Origin: Macropodus opercularis
Taxonomy: Eukaryota > Chordata > Actinopteri > Anabantiformes > Osphronemidae
Length of the DNA: 64,000 nucleotides
Direction: 5' to 3'
Assembly (NCBI GenBank): GCA_030770545.1
Contig: JAUCMP010000028.1
Location: forward strand, 16,768,001-16,832,000
In this document: positions 1 through 11,916 of the stretch, one piece after another
Layout of the letters: every line of letters starts with the position of its first letter
How positions within the stretch are numbered: the stretch's first letter is position 1
Program-made: the position numbers and the translations under genes
Notes under the pieces: generated by a model
Seen by the model: the letters and a program-made list of their open reading frames with translations, nothing else
Told to the model about the DNA's origin: nothing
Database searches by the model: none

Positions 1-2226
1 AAACCATATGTCCCGCGTCTTCCCCAGCATCAGGCGTCCGGGCTCCAGCTGAGCTTTACGCTGCTACAAGGTTCGAATCCTCGGGCGTCTTAGCGTCGTC
101 AGCTCCTCGGTGGATAATTCTCTCTGCTTAAGGTGCCTGAGCAGAAACACGGAGGAAGCCGAGCTCCGCGTGTTGCTAGTTGCCCCTGTTTCTTGGCTGG
201 TAACAGCAGGATCCTCTGAGTCCATTGTTTCTCCGGCGGCTGGCCTCCTCCTTCCAGCTTTGAGCCTCTGACGACCGAGCGACGTGGCTTCCGTCAGGTG
301 CTTGTGAAGACAGACTGAGGCATCTCTTCACACGGCTCAGCGCTTTCCTCACGTTTGGTTGGAACTTTGTTTAAAATGAACGTAGGAAACTGACCAGGTT
401 TTAATGATCGTTCACCTGAAGCACATGATGCTGAATGTCCCTAAGCACAGGACCTTCACCTGCTCTGTGTGGGCGGCTGTTGCCATGGAGATGAAGTGTT
501 TGCGCTCCAGCTGGAGAAGGGTAACGTTCTCCCTGGAGGACGGTGGCTCTGAGGCTCGTAATTGGGCCGAGCCTCCTCTAAGCAGCGGAAAACACGACAA
601 CATGTGACCTCCCACGTGGTCGACCGCTGTCCGACGCTGTGAGCGCTGTCACACCTACAGTAAACCGAGGCCCAGGCTCACGGCGGCGCACAGTAAGCAG
701 CCAGGGGACACGAGTGCAACCAACGGACCAACTTCAGCAGGTAAACATGACATGAATGACGCAGTTCTCTCAAGGCTACAAGAAGCAGTTTGGTTCAAAT
801 CGTCACGTCTGCTACATCCACCCACGACCACATTCACCGTCTGAGCCACAGCAGATCTGACGTCTGATCAGTTCCCTCGATCACTCATTTCTGGCCAATA
901 ATCCAATAAACGCGTTTCACAGAGATCACTTTCCGTGCGGCTGCTCCTACAGCGACTCTGGAAGTTACGTCATCCCATTGCATTTCTGTTTCTGTTCATT
1001 TATTGTTTGACTGCTGTTGGACATGGCTCTGCAGAAAACAGCTGCTTTCACGAGGGAGGCTGCAGAGAAACTGAATTCAACTCCCACCTGGCACCAAAGG
1101 TCTGAGGAGACGGGACCTGAGCATCAAGGACGGTTTTAAAAGCAGCCGCGACTCGAGGCTCATTCTCCACCTCACGCTCTCTCCATCCTATCGCCTGCCC
1201 TGTGACGGAAAGCGCCTGATGAGTTAGCAGAGCGCTGCTCACCGTGGACGTGGACACGGCGAGTTAAACCAAACACGTCGGCTCGTCGCCCGCAGCCATT
1301 AGTCTCAAGCGCATGTGCGGCAGCCTGACCCCGGCCTGCGACGGCAAAACGTCAGTCTGATTAGTAGGATTAAAAGATATTTGCCTGTTGTTGAGTCTGT
1401 TCCCTAATGATCGTTTCAGTGCAGCTTTGTGGCACAAATATAAAGCTTCTCAGGTTGCAAACGCCGGAGCTGCTGGACTGGAGTCAAACACACAACTCAT
1501 CCCAGGAGCACACGCCGACGTGCAGCCCCGAGGAGCTGAGCCGTCCGAAGCGCTGACCTCGACCTAAGAGACGCATTTAAAGCACAGCTGCCACATCGTG
1601 AGCTGAGGAAACATCGCGCTCCTCATCATCCCCATCGCTCCATCGGCCTCCGGCTACGCTACAGAGGCGCGTTTGAAATCTGGTCACACGTTCAGAGATG
1701 GAGACAGAAGAATGAACGATTTGCATCCAGCATAACGACACAGCCAGCGTGGGCACTTCCAAACAGACGCCGCTTTGAGTTTCGAGCCCTCGGGGCTCTA
1801 TGAAATATTTAAGATCTCACACATATCATTTGTTTTCATTGACAGACGCAGATTATCATTCAGAACTGCTGAGCACATCCACAGTAGAGGCAGCTCAGCC
1901 TTGGATGAACCCGTCATCATCTGAGCAGGTTGTTGCTGGTGAAGCTCTGGAGCCTGGAGTGGTTTCCAGAGAGTATTGGTCCCAAACAGAAGCTGCTGTG
2001 ATCAAGTGCGTCCTTCTGACGTAACCATGTCAAACACAAGAGAAGCGTGTTTGTGCCGGTTTATGGTGGAAGACTCTTAACCACGCGCCAGCAAACACCG
2101 TCATTACGACGAACTGCCGACATCATTAGTTTGTTCTTTGGACTCAATCATTAACTCGGATTTAATGAAAGAAAAACAAGCCGCGTCGTTGTGTAATGGC
2201 TCGAACAAATGAAAGCACGGTCTTAC
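1..2226 (-). other. kcnh2: kcnh2 intron 1, no exon seen
   Basis: This stretch lies 3' (on the minus strand) of the kcnh2 exon 1 donor and should be the start of kcnh2 intron 1. No reading frame here resembles the next PAS-domain exon of ERG channels, and no RNA gene or mobile element was recognised. The short open frames have no domain content. The assignment as intron is inferred from the adjacent exon. Confidence 0.6.
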
Positions 2227-2302
2227 TTTGACTGTCGAACTTCCTGATGATGGTGTCCAGGAAGGTGTTCTGAGGAGCCACGTGGCCCCTCCGGACCGGC
2301 AT
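2227..2302 (-). CDS. kcnh2: kcnh2 coding exon 1 (ERG1 potassium channel, N-terminal cap)
   Basis: Partial gene. The ATG at 2302-2300 opens a 25-residue stretch beginning MPVRRGHVAPQNTFLDTIIR, which is the N-terminus of the ERG1/KCNH2 voltage-gated potassium channel (seen, and recognised from the family). The exon ends after the first base of the Ser26 codon with donor GTAAGA at 2226-2221, the position and phase I expect for this gene. In ERG channels these residues form the flexible cap of the PAS domain that slows deactivation; the channel carries the cardiac repolarising IKr current in the plasma membrane. Start context is good (A at -3). The next exons are outside the window to the left. 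Residues 23-24 (Asp-Ser) differ from the Glu-Gly I recall in the human protein. Whether this is the a or b teleost paralogue cannot be decided from one exon. Confidence 0.93.
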
Positions 2303-2795
2303 CTTCGCTGCTGTGGCCCCTGGACCCGGGGAGACTGAGCAGGACTCGGACGGACGTGACACCGAGGCTACGCTTCCCTTCCTCGCAGCCGAGCGCACGA
2401 CGGTCGCCGCGTCTGCATGAGAGGCTGCGCGGTGCCGGGTTCAGGAGCCAGTAAACCCGGGGCCAAAGTTTTCCCAAGTTGTTCGTAGCGACGGATGCTT
2501 GTGGCGAATCTCCGGGGAAGGAGAAGGCGAGAGTTCTGCAAAGGATCAGTGTGCGCGCGCAGGAGCCGTTTCCCTCCCTCCACATTCCAGGTACAGTGGG
2601 TCCGTGATGCCCGTCGACCAGGTAACGTTCCCCGTCTCACAGCAGGCTGAGCTCGGCACACGGCTCGTCCTCCACTGCTGCCCGCTCCCGGGAAGCGGAC
2701 TGGGCGAAGCTTCCTGCGAGCGTCACTGGAGCCATAGCTGCGCGTTTTCTGCGTTTCTCATCCCGCCTCCCTGCGCGTGGAAAACAGCACAACGG

Positions 2796-2850
2796 GGCTG
2801 GGTCGTCCGGAGCTCGGTGCTGAGGCTGGGTCGTCCGGAGCTCGGTGCTG
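2796..2850. repeat. 27-bp tandem duplication in kcnh2 upstream region
   Basis: Two identical 27-base copies (2796-2822 and 2824-2850) beginning GGCTGGGTCGTCCGGAGCTC are separated by one base, so the period is 28. The repeat lies about 0.5 kb upstream of the kcnh2 ATG, in the presumptive 5' UTR or core promoter. Confidence 0.9.
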
Positions 2851-3312
2851 GTTTTGGAGGTGCCCTGTCTCTCCTCCTCGCTGTGCGCTCACCCGGATGA
2901 CTTCAGCTCCACCGGCGCGTAGCTGCGCCTCTTTTAACCCTTTGCTGGCGGTGAATGATGGACGCAGCCCCTCGAACCTTCCTCCCAGCGCAGCAGATTT
3001 CCGGTGGGACCAGAACCTGTCCAGTACCAGTGCTGCAGTTAGGCCCGGCACTGATAGTGAGGTTCGCTGGCCGTCCAGACGTCGTGGAGCAGCTCCTGTC
3101 AGGTCGGAGAGGGTCGCGCCTGGACACTCACCTGCCGTCAGTTCACAGGTGTTCGGCCTCAGGCGACTGCGTCTCTCCGCCTGGGTCTGATGGATTCACG
3201 TGAGGCGCACGCGCAGCTCTCAGCACGCCTGTAAAAGCCAGTGGTACTTGAACGCCCCAGTCTTACCTGCTTCTGTGGGGCTGATGCTGGTTTATGCTCG
3301 GGGCTGGGAGTC

Positions 3313-3355
3313 ACCCCGGCGGTGTGACGTAGCTTCTACGTCACACCGCCGGGGT
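3313..3355. repeat. Perfect inverted repeat, 20-bp arms, 3-nt loop
   Basis: Left arm 3313-3332 and right arm 3336-3355 are exact reverse complements around the loop CTT. Each arm contains TGACGTAG or its complement, so two CRE-like TGACGT half-sites face each other. The arms are GC-rich (CCCCGGCGG core) and would make a very stable cruciform or RNA hairpin. It lies about 1 kb upstream of the kcnh2 start codon. Function is not known from the sequence. Confidence 0.9.
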
Positions 3356-3380
3356 TCCCCTCCGTCATGACGAGCACGGT

Positions 3381-4356
3381 GCCTTCACGCACGGTCAGAT
3401 ATTAGAGTTTTGGCCGAAGCGGAGCGCTTAGTTGTCGCTGACGCGCTGTGTAGTGAGAGACTTCTCCGTGACGTTTACTGCCCACTGTTCAATCCTGAAA
3501 CTCGGCCTCATGGCCTAAACCCAGCACATGGTAGAACATGCGGTAACGTCATCAACGTGCTTCACTTCAGCTGCTTCCCGCGGCCTACCGGCAGAGTCTT
3601 GGTTTTCAGACAGTACTTGAAGGCAGCACTAGCTCCCCGTGAATCTCGTTCCGATCCATCAAAACGCGACTTCTATCCCGCCTCGGCCGAACCAGGCCTT
3701 GACCCGTGTGCTCCAGGTTCCGGTTCGGGCCTGGAGCAGTCCTCAGTAAAGGGTGACCGGTTTGACATGGTGGGTTTCGGCCTTGTAGCTGAGCAGAGCC
3801 TGAGCAGCAGCATTTACCAGAGCAGCTGCTCAGCCTTCCCCTCTCAACTCCCATATTTAGTCAGGAAAGCAGAGGAGGCGGCGGAGGCAGGAGGGGAGAA
3901 GACGCTTTCTCATTTATGAGACGGGTCACTGTCACACTGGTCATGCATTTCAAACTAACGCGCACACGGCACCGTAGTGAATAAATGTCTGAATGAGGGA
4001 AGTGAAAAAGCTTCAGGCATCACTGTGACAAACCCATTAAAAGCTACATCTTCCTGTAACGACTAACTTTGGGCAGCAAATTAGAAATGTCACTTTCTAC
4101 ACAAACAGCCATTTGTACCAAATGAGACATAGACGCATAACCTGCAGCAAACCGCGATGAGCTTTATTACGCGGAGCCTTAGATCAAAGCTTAGACGCTG
4201 AAAAGCATCAGTCTGAGTGGATGTGATGTAAAGAAAGGTCTCGTCAGCCGATGAGCCTCTGGGAAATCAGCGTAGCGACGGGCTGAGAACCTCTTTGATT
4301 CTACATATCAGGTAAAAGGCTGAAGCAGAACAATCACGATCCAAGTGTAGAAAATG
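3381..4356. other. Intergenic, kcnh2 upstream to sspo 3' end
   Basis: No gene supported. A 169-codon frame at 3410-3919 begins with TTG rather than ATG and has no recognisable domain. The region runs from the GC-rich kcnh2 flank into more AT-rich sequence. Confidence 0.5.
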
Positions 4357-4362
4357 TTTATT
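4357..4362 (-). terminator. sspo: Candidate poly(A) signal for sspo
   Basis: TTTATT on the plus strand is AATAAA on the minus strand, about 1.5 kb past the sspo stop codon. It is a candidate only. Another AATAAA lies on the minus strand near 4162, and no transcript evidence is available here. Confidence 0.35.
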
Positions 4363-5837
4363 GACTAGCTCAGTGAAAAACCTTTAAATGTCAGACATGT
4401 ATTACTCTCCAAATTCAAGGACATATACGGTTTCTTTGAACATGTACAAATATTTAGGACGCTTCTATAAATACATATACAGCAGAGAAGCAGAAGTTAA
4501 TGCGCAGCAGCAGCATCAGGTCGTCCGATGACCATCGACCGCATATCAGCGTGTGCTTCATCATATACCCCACCTTCAGCCTCTGCCACCCAGCTGGTGC
4601 CCGCCGCTCGGCCCCCGGTCACACATTCACACAAACACGGCGGTTGCGCTGCCTCAGCGTCTGGACAGGTCGCCTGCTGTGAAAAAGAGGAACAGCGAGA
4701 TTGATGTTGTCACATTTCACTGTTCTCTTCTGTAACAATTATTCACATGCATCAAGGACTCGCTTCCTCTGCAGGATTAGACAAAGAGCATCTCCAAAGC
4801 AAGTCATGTTATTGTGAAATGTGCCTGAAGGGGAATAAATTAATGGAATAAATTATTTAAACATTAATTAAATCTGCAGTCAAAGAAAAGCAGATTATCT
4901 GAAGTATGAACAGAATGAAGAACCAATTAAGAACTGGCAGCGTGAGACAGACCAGGACTGGGCCTGTAACAAGTGTCTGCATCAGGGGAAGAAGCTTCAA
5001 GCCAGGAAACCTGTGGTGGTGGTTAATATGTCAGAGTGACAGCGTGGCCACACGCCATCGAAGACTGATCGCCGTAACAACCCAATCTGTCAGACACGAT
5101 GTCGGCCGGAGCAACGCGCTGCGGGGAATAGGAGCTGGGGATGTTCCGTGTCATACGTGGCTACATCCAATTAACCAACACAATCAGCCATGGTGATGAA
5201 TGGATTAACACATAATTGCTTCAGAGGTGAGAGCCTGCTTTTAATGGCTTCAGCGTGAGGGAAGGAAAACATGTGTTTCAGTGCGTGAGCACGTAAAGAA
5301 CAACCTCTTCATAACTGATCCTTGATTTCCTGCTTGATTTGACATGGACTAAACTCAAAGCCCAGACGTGACACCTGCGTACACTTAATCTTCTCATCGT
5401 TTGCTGCTCTACTGAGACCCTGGATTTCATCGGTCAACTATGAATTCATGACACGATGATGAACGATGAACCCAGGTCCCAGCTACAGTCGCACTGGACA
5501 CTCGCAGCCGTCACATCTGAGATGTAAACAGCCTTTTGGACAGATTTCAATCCAGCTTCTGATAGTATCACAACAGCGAGATAACACAGCTGAGGTGTTA
5601 CACGGCGTTTAAATACTGGAAGGGAGAAAAGTACATCGACTGAGCCCCAGTCAGAGAACACGTCCAGGGCAGCGGCCGTTCCTTCCGTTTTAGTAACCGT
5701 GTGGTTTAATATGCTCCTACTGTAAGTCTACGCTTTCAGAGCTGGGAGCCTGGAGTGTGTACTGATTTACATGTATTTAAATAGTCAGGTCTCACGTCAA
5801 CGTGAGGGAGGCAAATGCAAATCAACGAGGCCACATT
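4363..5837 (-). other. sspo: Presumptive sspo 3' UTR / flank
   Basis: The sequence immediately 3' of the sspo stop codon has no coding frame with domain content and is AT-rich around 4800-4880. It is assigned as 3' UTR or flank only by position. Confidence 0.4.
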
Positions 5838-7277
5838 TCACTCCCCACCTTGGCAGCTCGTGCACTCGCAGCTTTGTATGATGGGCAGGACGACCGGCTC
5901 GTTGTTCCCGCTCTCACACTGCAGGCTGAGGAAACGAACCGGGTTGAGGGGATCCAAGCGATAGCTACAGCACTCACACGCTGACTGAAGGTACGGTTCC
6001 TAAAGACAAAAGGAAATGGCAGAGCAGGTGAAAGACAAGCATGTGATGATGAGCATGAAATTAGAGGAGAACCAGGTCACCGCCAGGGATCAAAGTGGGA
6101 GCAAGGGCAGCAAGAGAAAGAAAGAAAACCACAAAGTCAACCAGTAAAATACTCAAAATATCAGAAATCTGAAACAAACTCAAATCTGTCTAAAACAAAT
6201 GAAACCACCAGCTGCAGAGAAAATGCTGTCTTCAGTCCTAAAAACCCTGAAGCACTGGTTTGATAAGGTCCCTGCACTAAGGCAGGATACGTGCATCCTC
6301 AGCTACTGTAGGTTCACTAGACACAGTGGGTTGTAGCTCCGCAGGGAGCGGACACTGCATTAATCAATAAAAAATAAACCCGAGAGAAACCACCAAACAC
6401 ACAGTAGGTGGAACTGGCCAAACCAAGCGAAGAGCAGGACGCTTAGAAGATTCACGAAGGGACCTACAGAGTTAAACTCTATTAAGTTTCACGACTCAGC
6501 AAATCAGAAGCTTCACAAGCTGAGCTGCTAAAAAAAGGGGGACACAGATGTAAATTACTTAATGATTCAACATGACGGACAGCAGTGAAAGGTAGAACCT
6601 GTACTCATGTGTCCAATTAGTGCGAGTAGGAGGCGAGTTTTCCTGTGGAAAAAGTACAATGGACGGTAAGCAGAGAATGAGAGGTAATAGGAGAAGGAGG
6701 TGAGAGGAGAGAAGAGTTCAGAACAACTGCAACGTCTGTGAAAAACGGCCGTCATTAGCGCTTCGCACCCTTGGAGAAGTCCCCTGTGTGTTTGCCTTAA
6801 CCCTGTGGCTGCCGGCGAGGAGCAAACGCTCTGCGCTGCCTAGTCACCAGTTACCAGCCCCGTTGCCACAGCAACAGGAGGCAGTGACACATTTGGCTGA
6901 GCTGATGTTTATTTTTACTAATCTCCCAGCATGACTGGTTCTATTTTTACTGGGGAGATGTATGGATGCCAAGGAGGAACAAAGTCACCATGGTGATGAG
7001 GTGATGAGCTCGCGGTCTCATAAGGGTGAAAAAAACGGAGACATAATGAAACGCACAGTTTCAATATGTGAGTCTCGGCCGTAGCATCACTATATAGGTC
7101 ACTGGTCAAATATGATCATTTCTCAACACACGTCTGTCTTCCGTACCTCCAGGATGACATCAGTCCTGGACAGACAGCGTCCTCTGCAGAAGCTAACCTC
7201 CACGTTGTCAAGTCGACAGTCTCCCTTGGTGATGTTCCTGACCTGCACATAGCGACGGCACTCGGGCAGGGGCTCAC
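5838..7277 (-). CDS. sspo: sspo exons 115-116: C-terminal cystine knot and stop
   Basis: Exons 7147-7277 and 5838-5999. The sequence runs ECRRYVQVRNITKGDC, VEVSFCRGRC, then ACECCSYRLDPLNPVRF and ends CECTSCQGGE before TGA. The Cys pattern (CxGxC-type ring, CxCC, CxCxxC) is that of the CTCK domain of von Willebrand factor, mucins and SCO-spondin, where it drives C-terminal dimerisation. The two exons join in phase 0 and the stop agrees with the end of the mammalian protein as I recall it, apart from a few extra residues there. Confidence 0.93.
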
Positions 7278-10200
7278 CTGACGCAAACACAGGCGCAGAG
7301 AGAGAGGAAAAAGTAGCAATAATTCAGATTTCACTTTGTATTTGCATAAAATGATGCCGAAAAGGACAAAGGAAGAGGCAGAGAGCTGCTTCCAGAAAGC
7401 ACAGTGACATTGTCATGCCTCCTTGCAGCATGTGACATTTCCTCCACGGGGAAAAAGATTAAAAGCCCAAGTAGGTTAAGTAATGTAAGCTCTCACTAAT
7501 TGGGCACTGCAGCACTCGCCGTGGCTTCTCGAAAATCAAGCAGAGACCAGTCAAATTAAATAGTTGGAAGAAATGACATAGCATGAAGATAATGTGGCCA
7601 TGTGGACATATTAAGTCACCGCTTGAGTCACTGTTCTAAGCTGAAAGTGTTGCCTTCTTTATTTTACTCAGGACACAGAGGAAACAAATGCTACATGAAA
7701 CTCGTGACAGGATCTGTCCTGGTCCCAAACCTGGATGATGTTCCAAAAGAATAAAAGTGGTTTGGACCTTGCTACACAGTTGACCTACGCTGTACCCATC
7801 CCAGTACTGAATGCATGGGAGTCGGTGCCCTCGGCTCCAGCGCACATGTGATTTGTACTGACCTGGAAACTGCCTCCTACAGACCGGACAGCAGCTGCCT
7901 GGTTCCTCCACCTTCACCTCCCCCTGAGAGACAGGACATCATTTGTCATTGTAACATTCTCAGCATTCATATTTATTTTAGCACATTTGTTTTCATGGTA
8001 GATGTTCTTTGATGGCCTGAAACTGCTCTTTCTGATCATTCCCCACAACTTGACTTGTATAAAAGCAAAGCTACATGCTCCCAGAAATAGACGATGACAT
8101 AGGGACACAGTGACAAAAGAAGTGAAGGCGTTGAGGTGAGCGATCTCGTCTGGAGGACAGCAGCACTCCCATGCTGTTCCATGACAAAAGCTACTGTTAC
8201 ATCCACTCACGCTTCGAGTCCTGTAGGTGAAGAGGCCTGGGAACGCTGCGAAAAGCGGATCCTCGCCATTTCAAAGAAAAGGCCACTTGGCATTTTAAAT
8301 AAAGGGTACAGGCTCCAAGATAGAAATCAGAACGCTATTAATGTCTGCAATCTGCAGAAACAGAGCTGAGAGCCAGGGAGGAAAACATCCTGAGAGCTTT
8401 TATCAGCAGACATGACAACAGACGCTTCAATGCTTTACGTTGGAAACAGCCTGGCACAGAGGGAACCCTCAGTGTTAAAGCCCAGCAATTAACTGTAAAA
8501 TGACTCATAAATAAGATACCGCACTGACAGTAAGCGATTCCCAGCCCGTCAGCAGAGGGAACACGGGGCATTAAATGACCTTTCACATTGGACATGAAGT
8601 GCTTTCACTGCGACATAACTCGGTGCAAATGGGGGAGGCCAGCGATTTGAGAATGCAAACAGAAATAGCCGCACAGGAGGAACACTGGTAGACTGCTCGC
8701 CCAGCAGCTCAGCCTGCCACGAGCCTTCCTTTAAAGGCCTTTATGTCAGCAAAGGTTTAGCACAAACATTCACTTTACGGGCAGTTGCTGTGTTCTCGCC
8801 ACGTCTAGCTCTGACTCTACCAGAGCTTTGTTGATGACCAAATTCGTTCTGTTCCAACCATGACATGTTTCAGTGCTAACTATCAAATAGCAGCAAGATG
8901 ACATGCTGATATTGAACAAACAGGATTTAAGGATGCAGCGTCTCGTCCCAGGATACTGGGGAAGAGTCACGAACAGTCTGGAACGTAGCAGAGCAGAGAT
9001 ACCACGACGCCGAACGCTTCTGAGACTTCTGACTAGTAGAGACAGGCAGCAGCGGGTCAAAGGTCCATAAGCTGCATCGTTCAGCTCTGACGCTCACTAA
9101 TGTGATTCACATGCGTCCAGCCACTGGCAGTCACCAACTAACCTAAAGGAAACCGACCTTTGGCTGAGCAGCACCTGGTATATGCCCTCACGGGTTCATT
9201 CACGAAGCTAATGACAGAAACAGAGGCTACTTCAGTTGGAACACCTAACACTGCACTGCTGCTACTGGCTTATTTCACCCAGATGTGGGAAAATTGTTAT
9301 TTTACTACAGAGATGTTGGAGACGGATGCATCCATCACAATAACACTAAGTTGATCTTCTTCATATTGTATTTAATACATAATTATAGTATAATCTTGCT
9401 GCCAAAGACAGAACAAGGAAGGAAGGATGTCTGGGACGACAGCAGCCTCAGTGCGTCGTCACAAACGCTGGTCATAGCTTTCTCCTCAACTGTTCTGGAC
9501 AGAGTCTGTGTGCGCAGCGGAACCAAAGTTCTAAATGTCCCCAGGACTACAGAAACTAATTCATATTTTATGTGGACTTTATTTTTCCCTCGGATGCCTC
9601 CAGTTACAGGGACCATGCATAATTGACAGCGAGATGACCAGTCAGTTTTTGGGAATTGTCTCCAGCAGTGACATGCATGTAGCCGTCACCCCTCAAGCCT
9701 GACAACACAAGCTAAACTATTTGTGAACTGTTTTACAGAAAGTCAACTGCTGAATATTTAAGACGCCTTTGGTGAAAGACATCTATAAAAAAGCATAAAA
9801 GTCAAACCCTAATCAGGCTGAATGAGGAAAGTGAATATTTCATGGGGCAAATGACTAAATGCAGGTTTGTGGGAGGCTCGGTAGTCGCCTATTGATTTGC
9901 TTCAGCCAGCGCCGACCAGATAACATCCCACACATTCTTGAGGGAGCTGAGAGTTTTCTCCCTTCCTCAGGGGTGTCTGAAGTCCAGAGACGCTGTGTGA
10001 ATCGTAATGCGTCAGGGTGGCAGCGGCAGCTTTATGTGCGCCATAAAAACGAGCCGTACATTTACGAATACCGGTGCAGAGACGGTTAAGGGCAGCGAGG
10101 CTGGACCACAGGCCACACCTTCGATGCAGCCTTCGCTCGTGGGGCTTATCAATGGCCACCATCACACGGACCATTCCCAGTGTGTCGCTGTGCTTCTCAC

Positions 10201-11828
10201 CTCTTCGCAGCGGAGCGGAGGACACCTCAGCTGGCACAGCTTGTTCCCGTTTTCACAGCGACACGACCTGCAGCCCTCGTCCCACTCTGATCCTGCCTGG
10301 CTCACACAGAAGCATCACATTTACCATAAAGAGCGTGAAAAGTGCAGGTAGTGCAGGCGATGGTCCTTCCTCCCATGCCTCCATTATGGCTCAGCATATA
10401 ATTCTTCAGCTTTGGCCTATTGTGCATAACTTAGCCTGGTGACAGATGTTATGATGCAGTAATTACACCAGCGCTGACTTTCTACTCCCGGGCCTGACCC
10501 CTTGTTGGTGTATGATTAATTGTTAGAATCCAATAATATCCCCTCCTTCATAATTAATTCCTGGCAGGCTTGCCCAGTTGTGGCTTCCTACATAATGGAT
10601 GAGGCATTGTGGTGTAATGTGAGCCATTCCACTCATATTCTAACAGCCCCCTCTTCATGAGTAAATCACACAATGGGAGTAAATGCGAGGGGATGTAAAC
10701 ACCACAGTGATAATGGCAGGGTTCAGACAAAAGCCCCAGTGAGGGAAGCACAATGGGTTCTGGCTGCCAAGTCGGCCTGGACGGCAGATGTCCGTCTACT
10801 TGGGCGTAGGCCAGCGTGCGTCCGTGTACCTCCCGCAGGATGCCCTGGTCGTGGCAGGGGCAGAGGGCGGGGATGACACACGCGCCCTCCGCGGTTCTGT
10901 AGAGCCCGTCCTGACACACGCAGCCTTCGGCGGAGCGGCTGCAGTTGACGGGGGAGGAGGAGTAAATGTCCCGGCAGCTTCTCTCGCACAGCGGGGTTTC
11001 TTCTGACATGCTGCTCCGCCACCGCTCGCCATCAGGACAGTCTGTAGAGGAGGACAGCAGTGAGCTGAGTAAAAGCGCTGTGAAGACGTGAAGCGAGGGA
11101 GGAAGACGGCGAGAAACACCAAGGAAGCGTCGCTTAGGCGTCGCTGCCCTTCACTGACATTCTCATTAAACTACTGACATTTACGACCAACTGACTGATT
11201 AGCTCCTGAGCAGCAGCTGTTTCATGGCGGCTCAGCAGAATGTTTGTATGTTTACACGTTTTATACATCTATTAACTACTGATTCTTTTTTATCACGCAT
11301 ACATTTTTTGCCTTATGTGGTCACAATGACTCAAATATTAAGATACCGTATACGTCAAAAACAAGAGTTTTGAAAGCGATTATAAAATCTACCAGCCACT
11401 GATAAACGTGTTTCTGGAACCTAGATGCTCATCCAACAAAACCAACAGTGAAAGGAAGGTATGATGGTTGTAATGAAAAGCTACGTAACCATTACCTTTA
11501 AACACCGCACAGGCCCTGAAAACGGCCGCGTGCCAACCCGGGCCGGACTCACTCACCACAGTCAGGGGCCAGGCAGGTTGAGGTGCGCTGGCCGGGGCCC
11601 TCGCATGGGGCGCCTCCGTACTGGTGGGGCTGCAGGACGACTCTGCTGGAGCTCCGTCGCCCTGAACCACAACTGGCAGAGCAGGGACTCCACTGGGACC
11701 AGGGGGACCACTCACAGTCCACTGAAGGACAAGACAGAAGATGGTCCAGTAACTGCAGACCACGGGGGTCATTACGGGTCATTTTGGTTTTCATTTCATA
11801 CAGTACATGCGTGCGTGCGTGTGTGTGC

Positions 11829-11872
<44 letters not shown>

Positions 11873-11875
11873 GTG

Positions 11876-11916
<41 letters not shown>

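Larger units (their letters stand above)
2303..3380 (-). promoter_or_regulatory. kcnh2: CpG-rich 5' region of kcnh2
   Basis: The kilobase upstream of the kcnh2 start codon is visibly richer in C, G and CpG dinucleotides than the flanking DNA, as expected of a CpG-island promoter plus 5' UTR. It contains a 27-bp tandem duplication and a perfect inverted repeat, listed separately. No TATA box was identified and the transcription start cannot be placed. Several open frames run through it on both strands, but they look like the usual effect of high GC content. Confidence 0.55.

Noticed and set aside
2223..3203. Several overlapping open frames of 70-137 codons on both strands
   Set aside because: They overlap the kcnh2 exon and CpG-rich leader in other frames; composition is that of translated GC-rich UTR.
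3410..3919. 169-codon plus-strand open frame near kcnh2
   Set aside because: Begins with TTG, has no domain or signal, no splice context, and lies in GC-rich DNA where long frames arise by chance.
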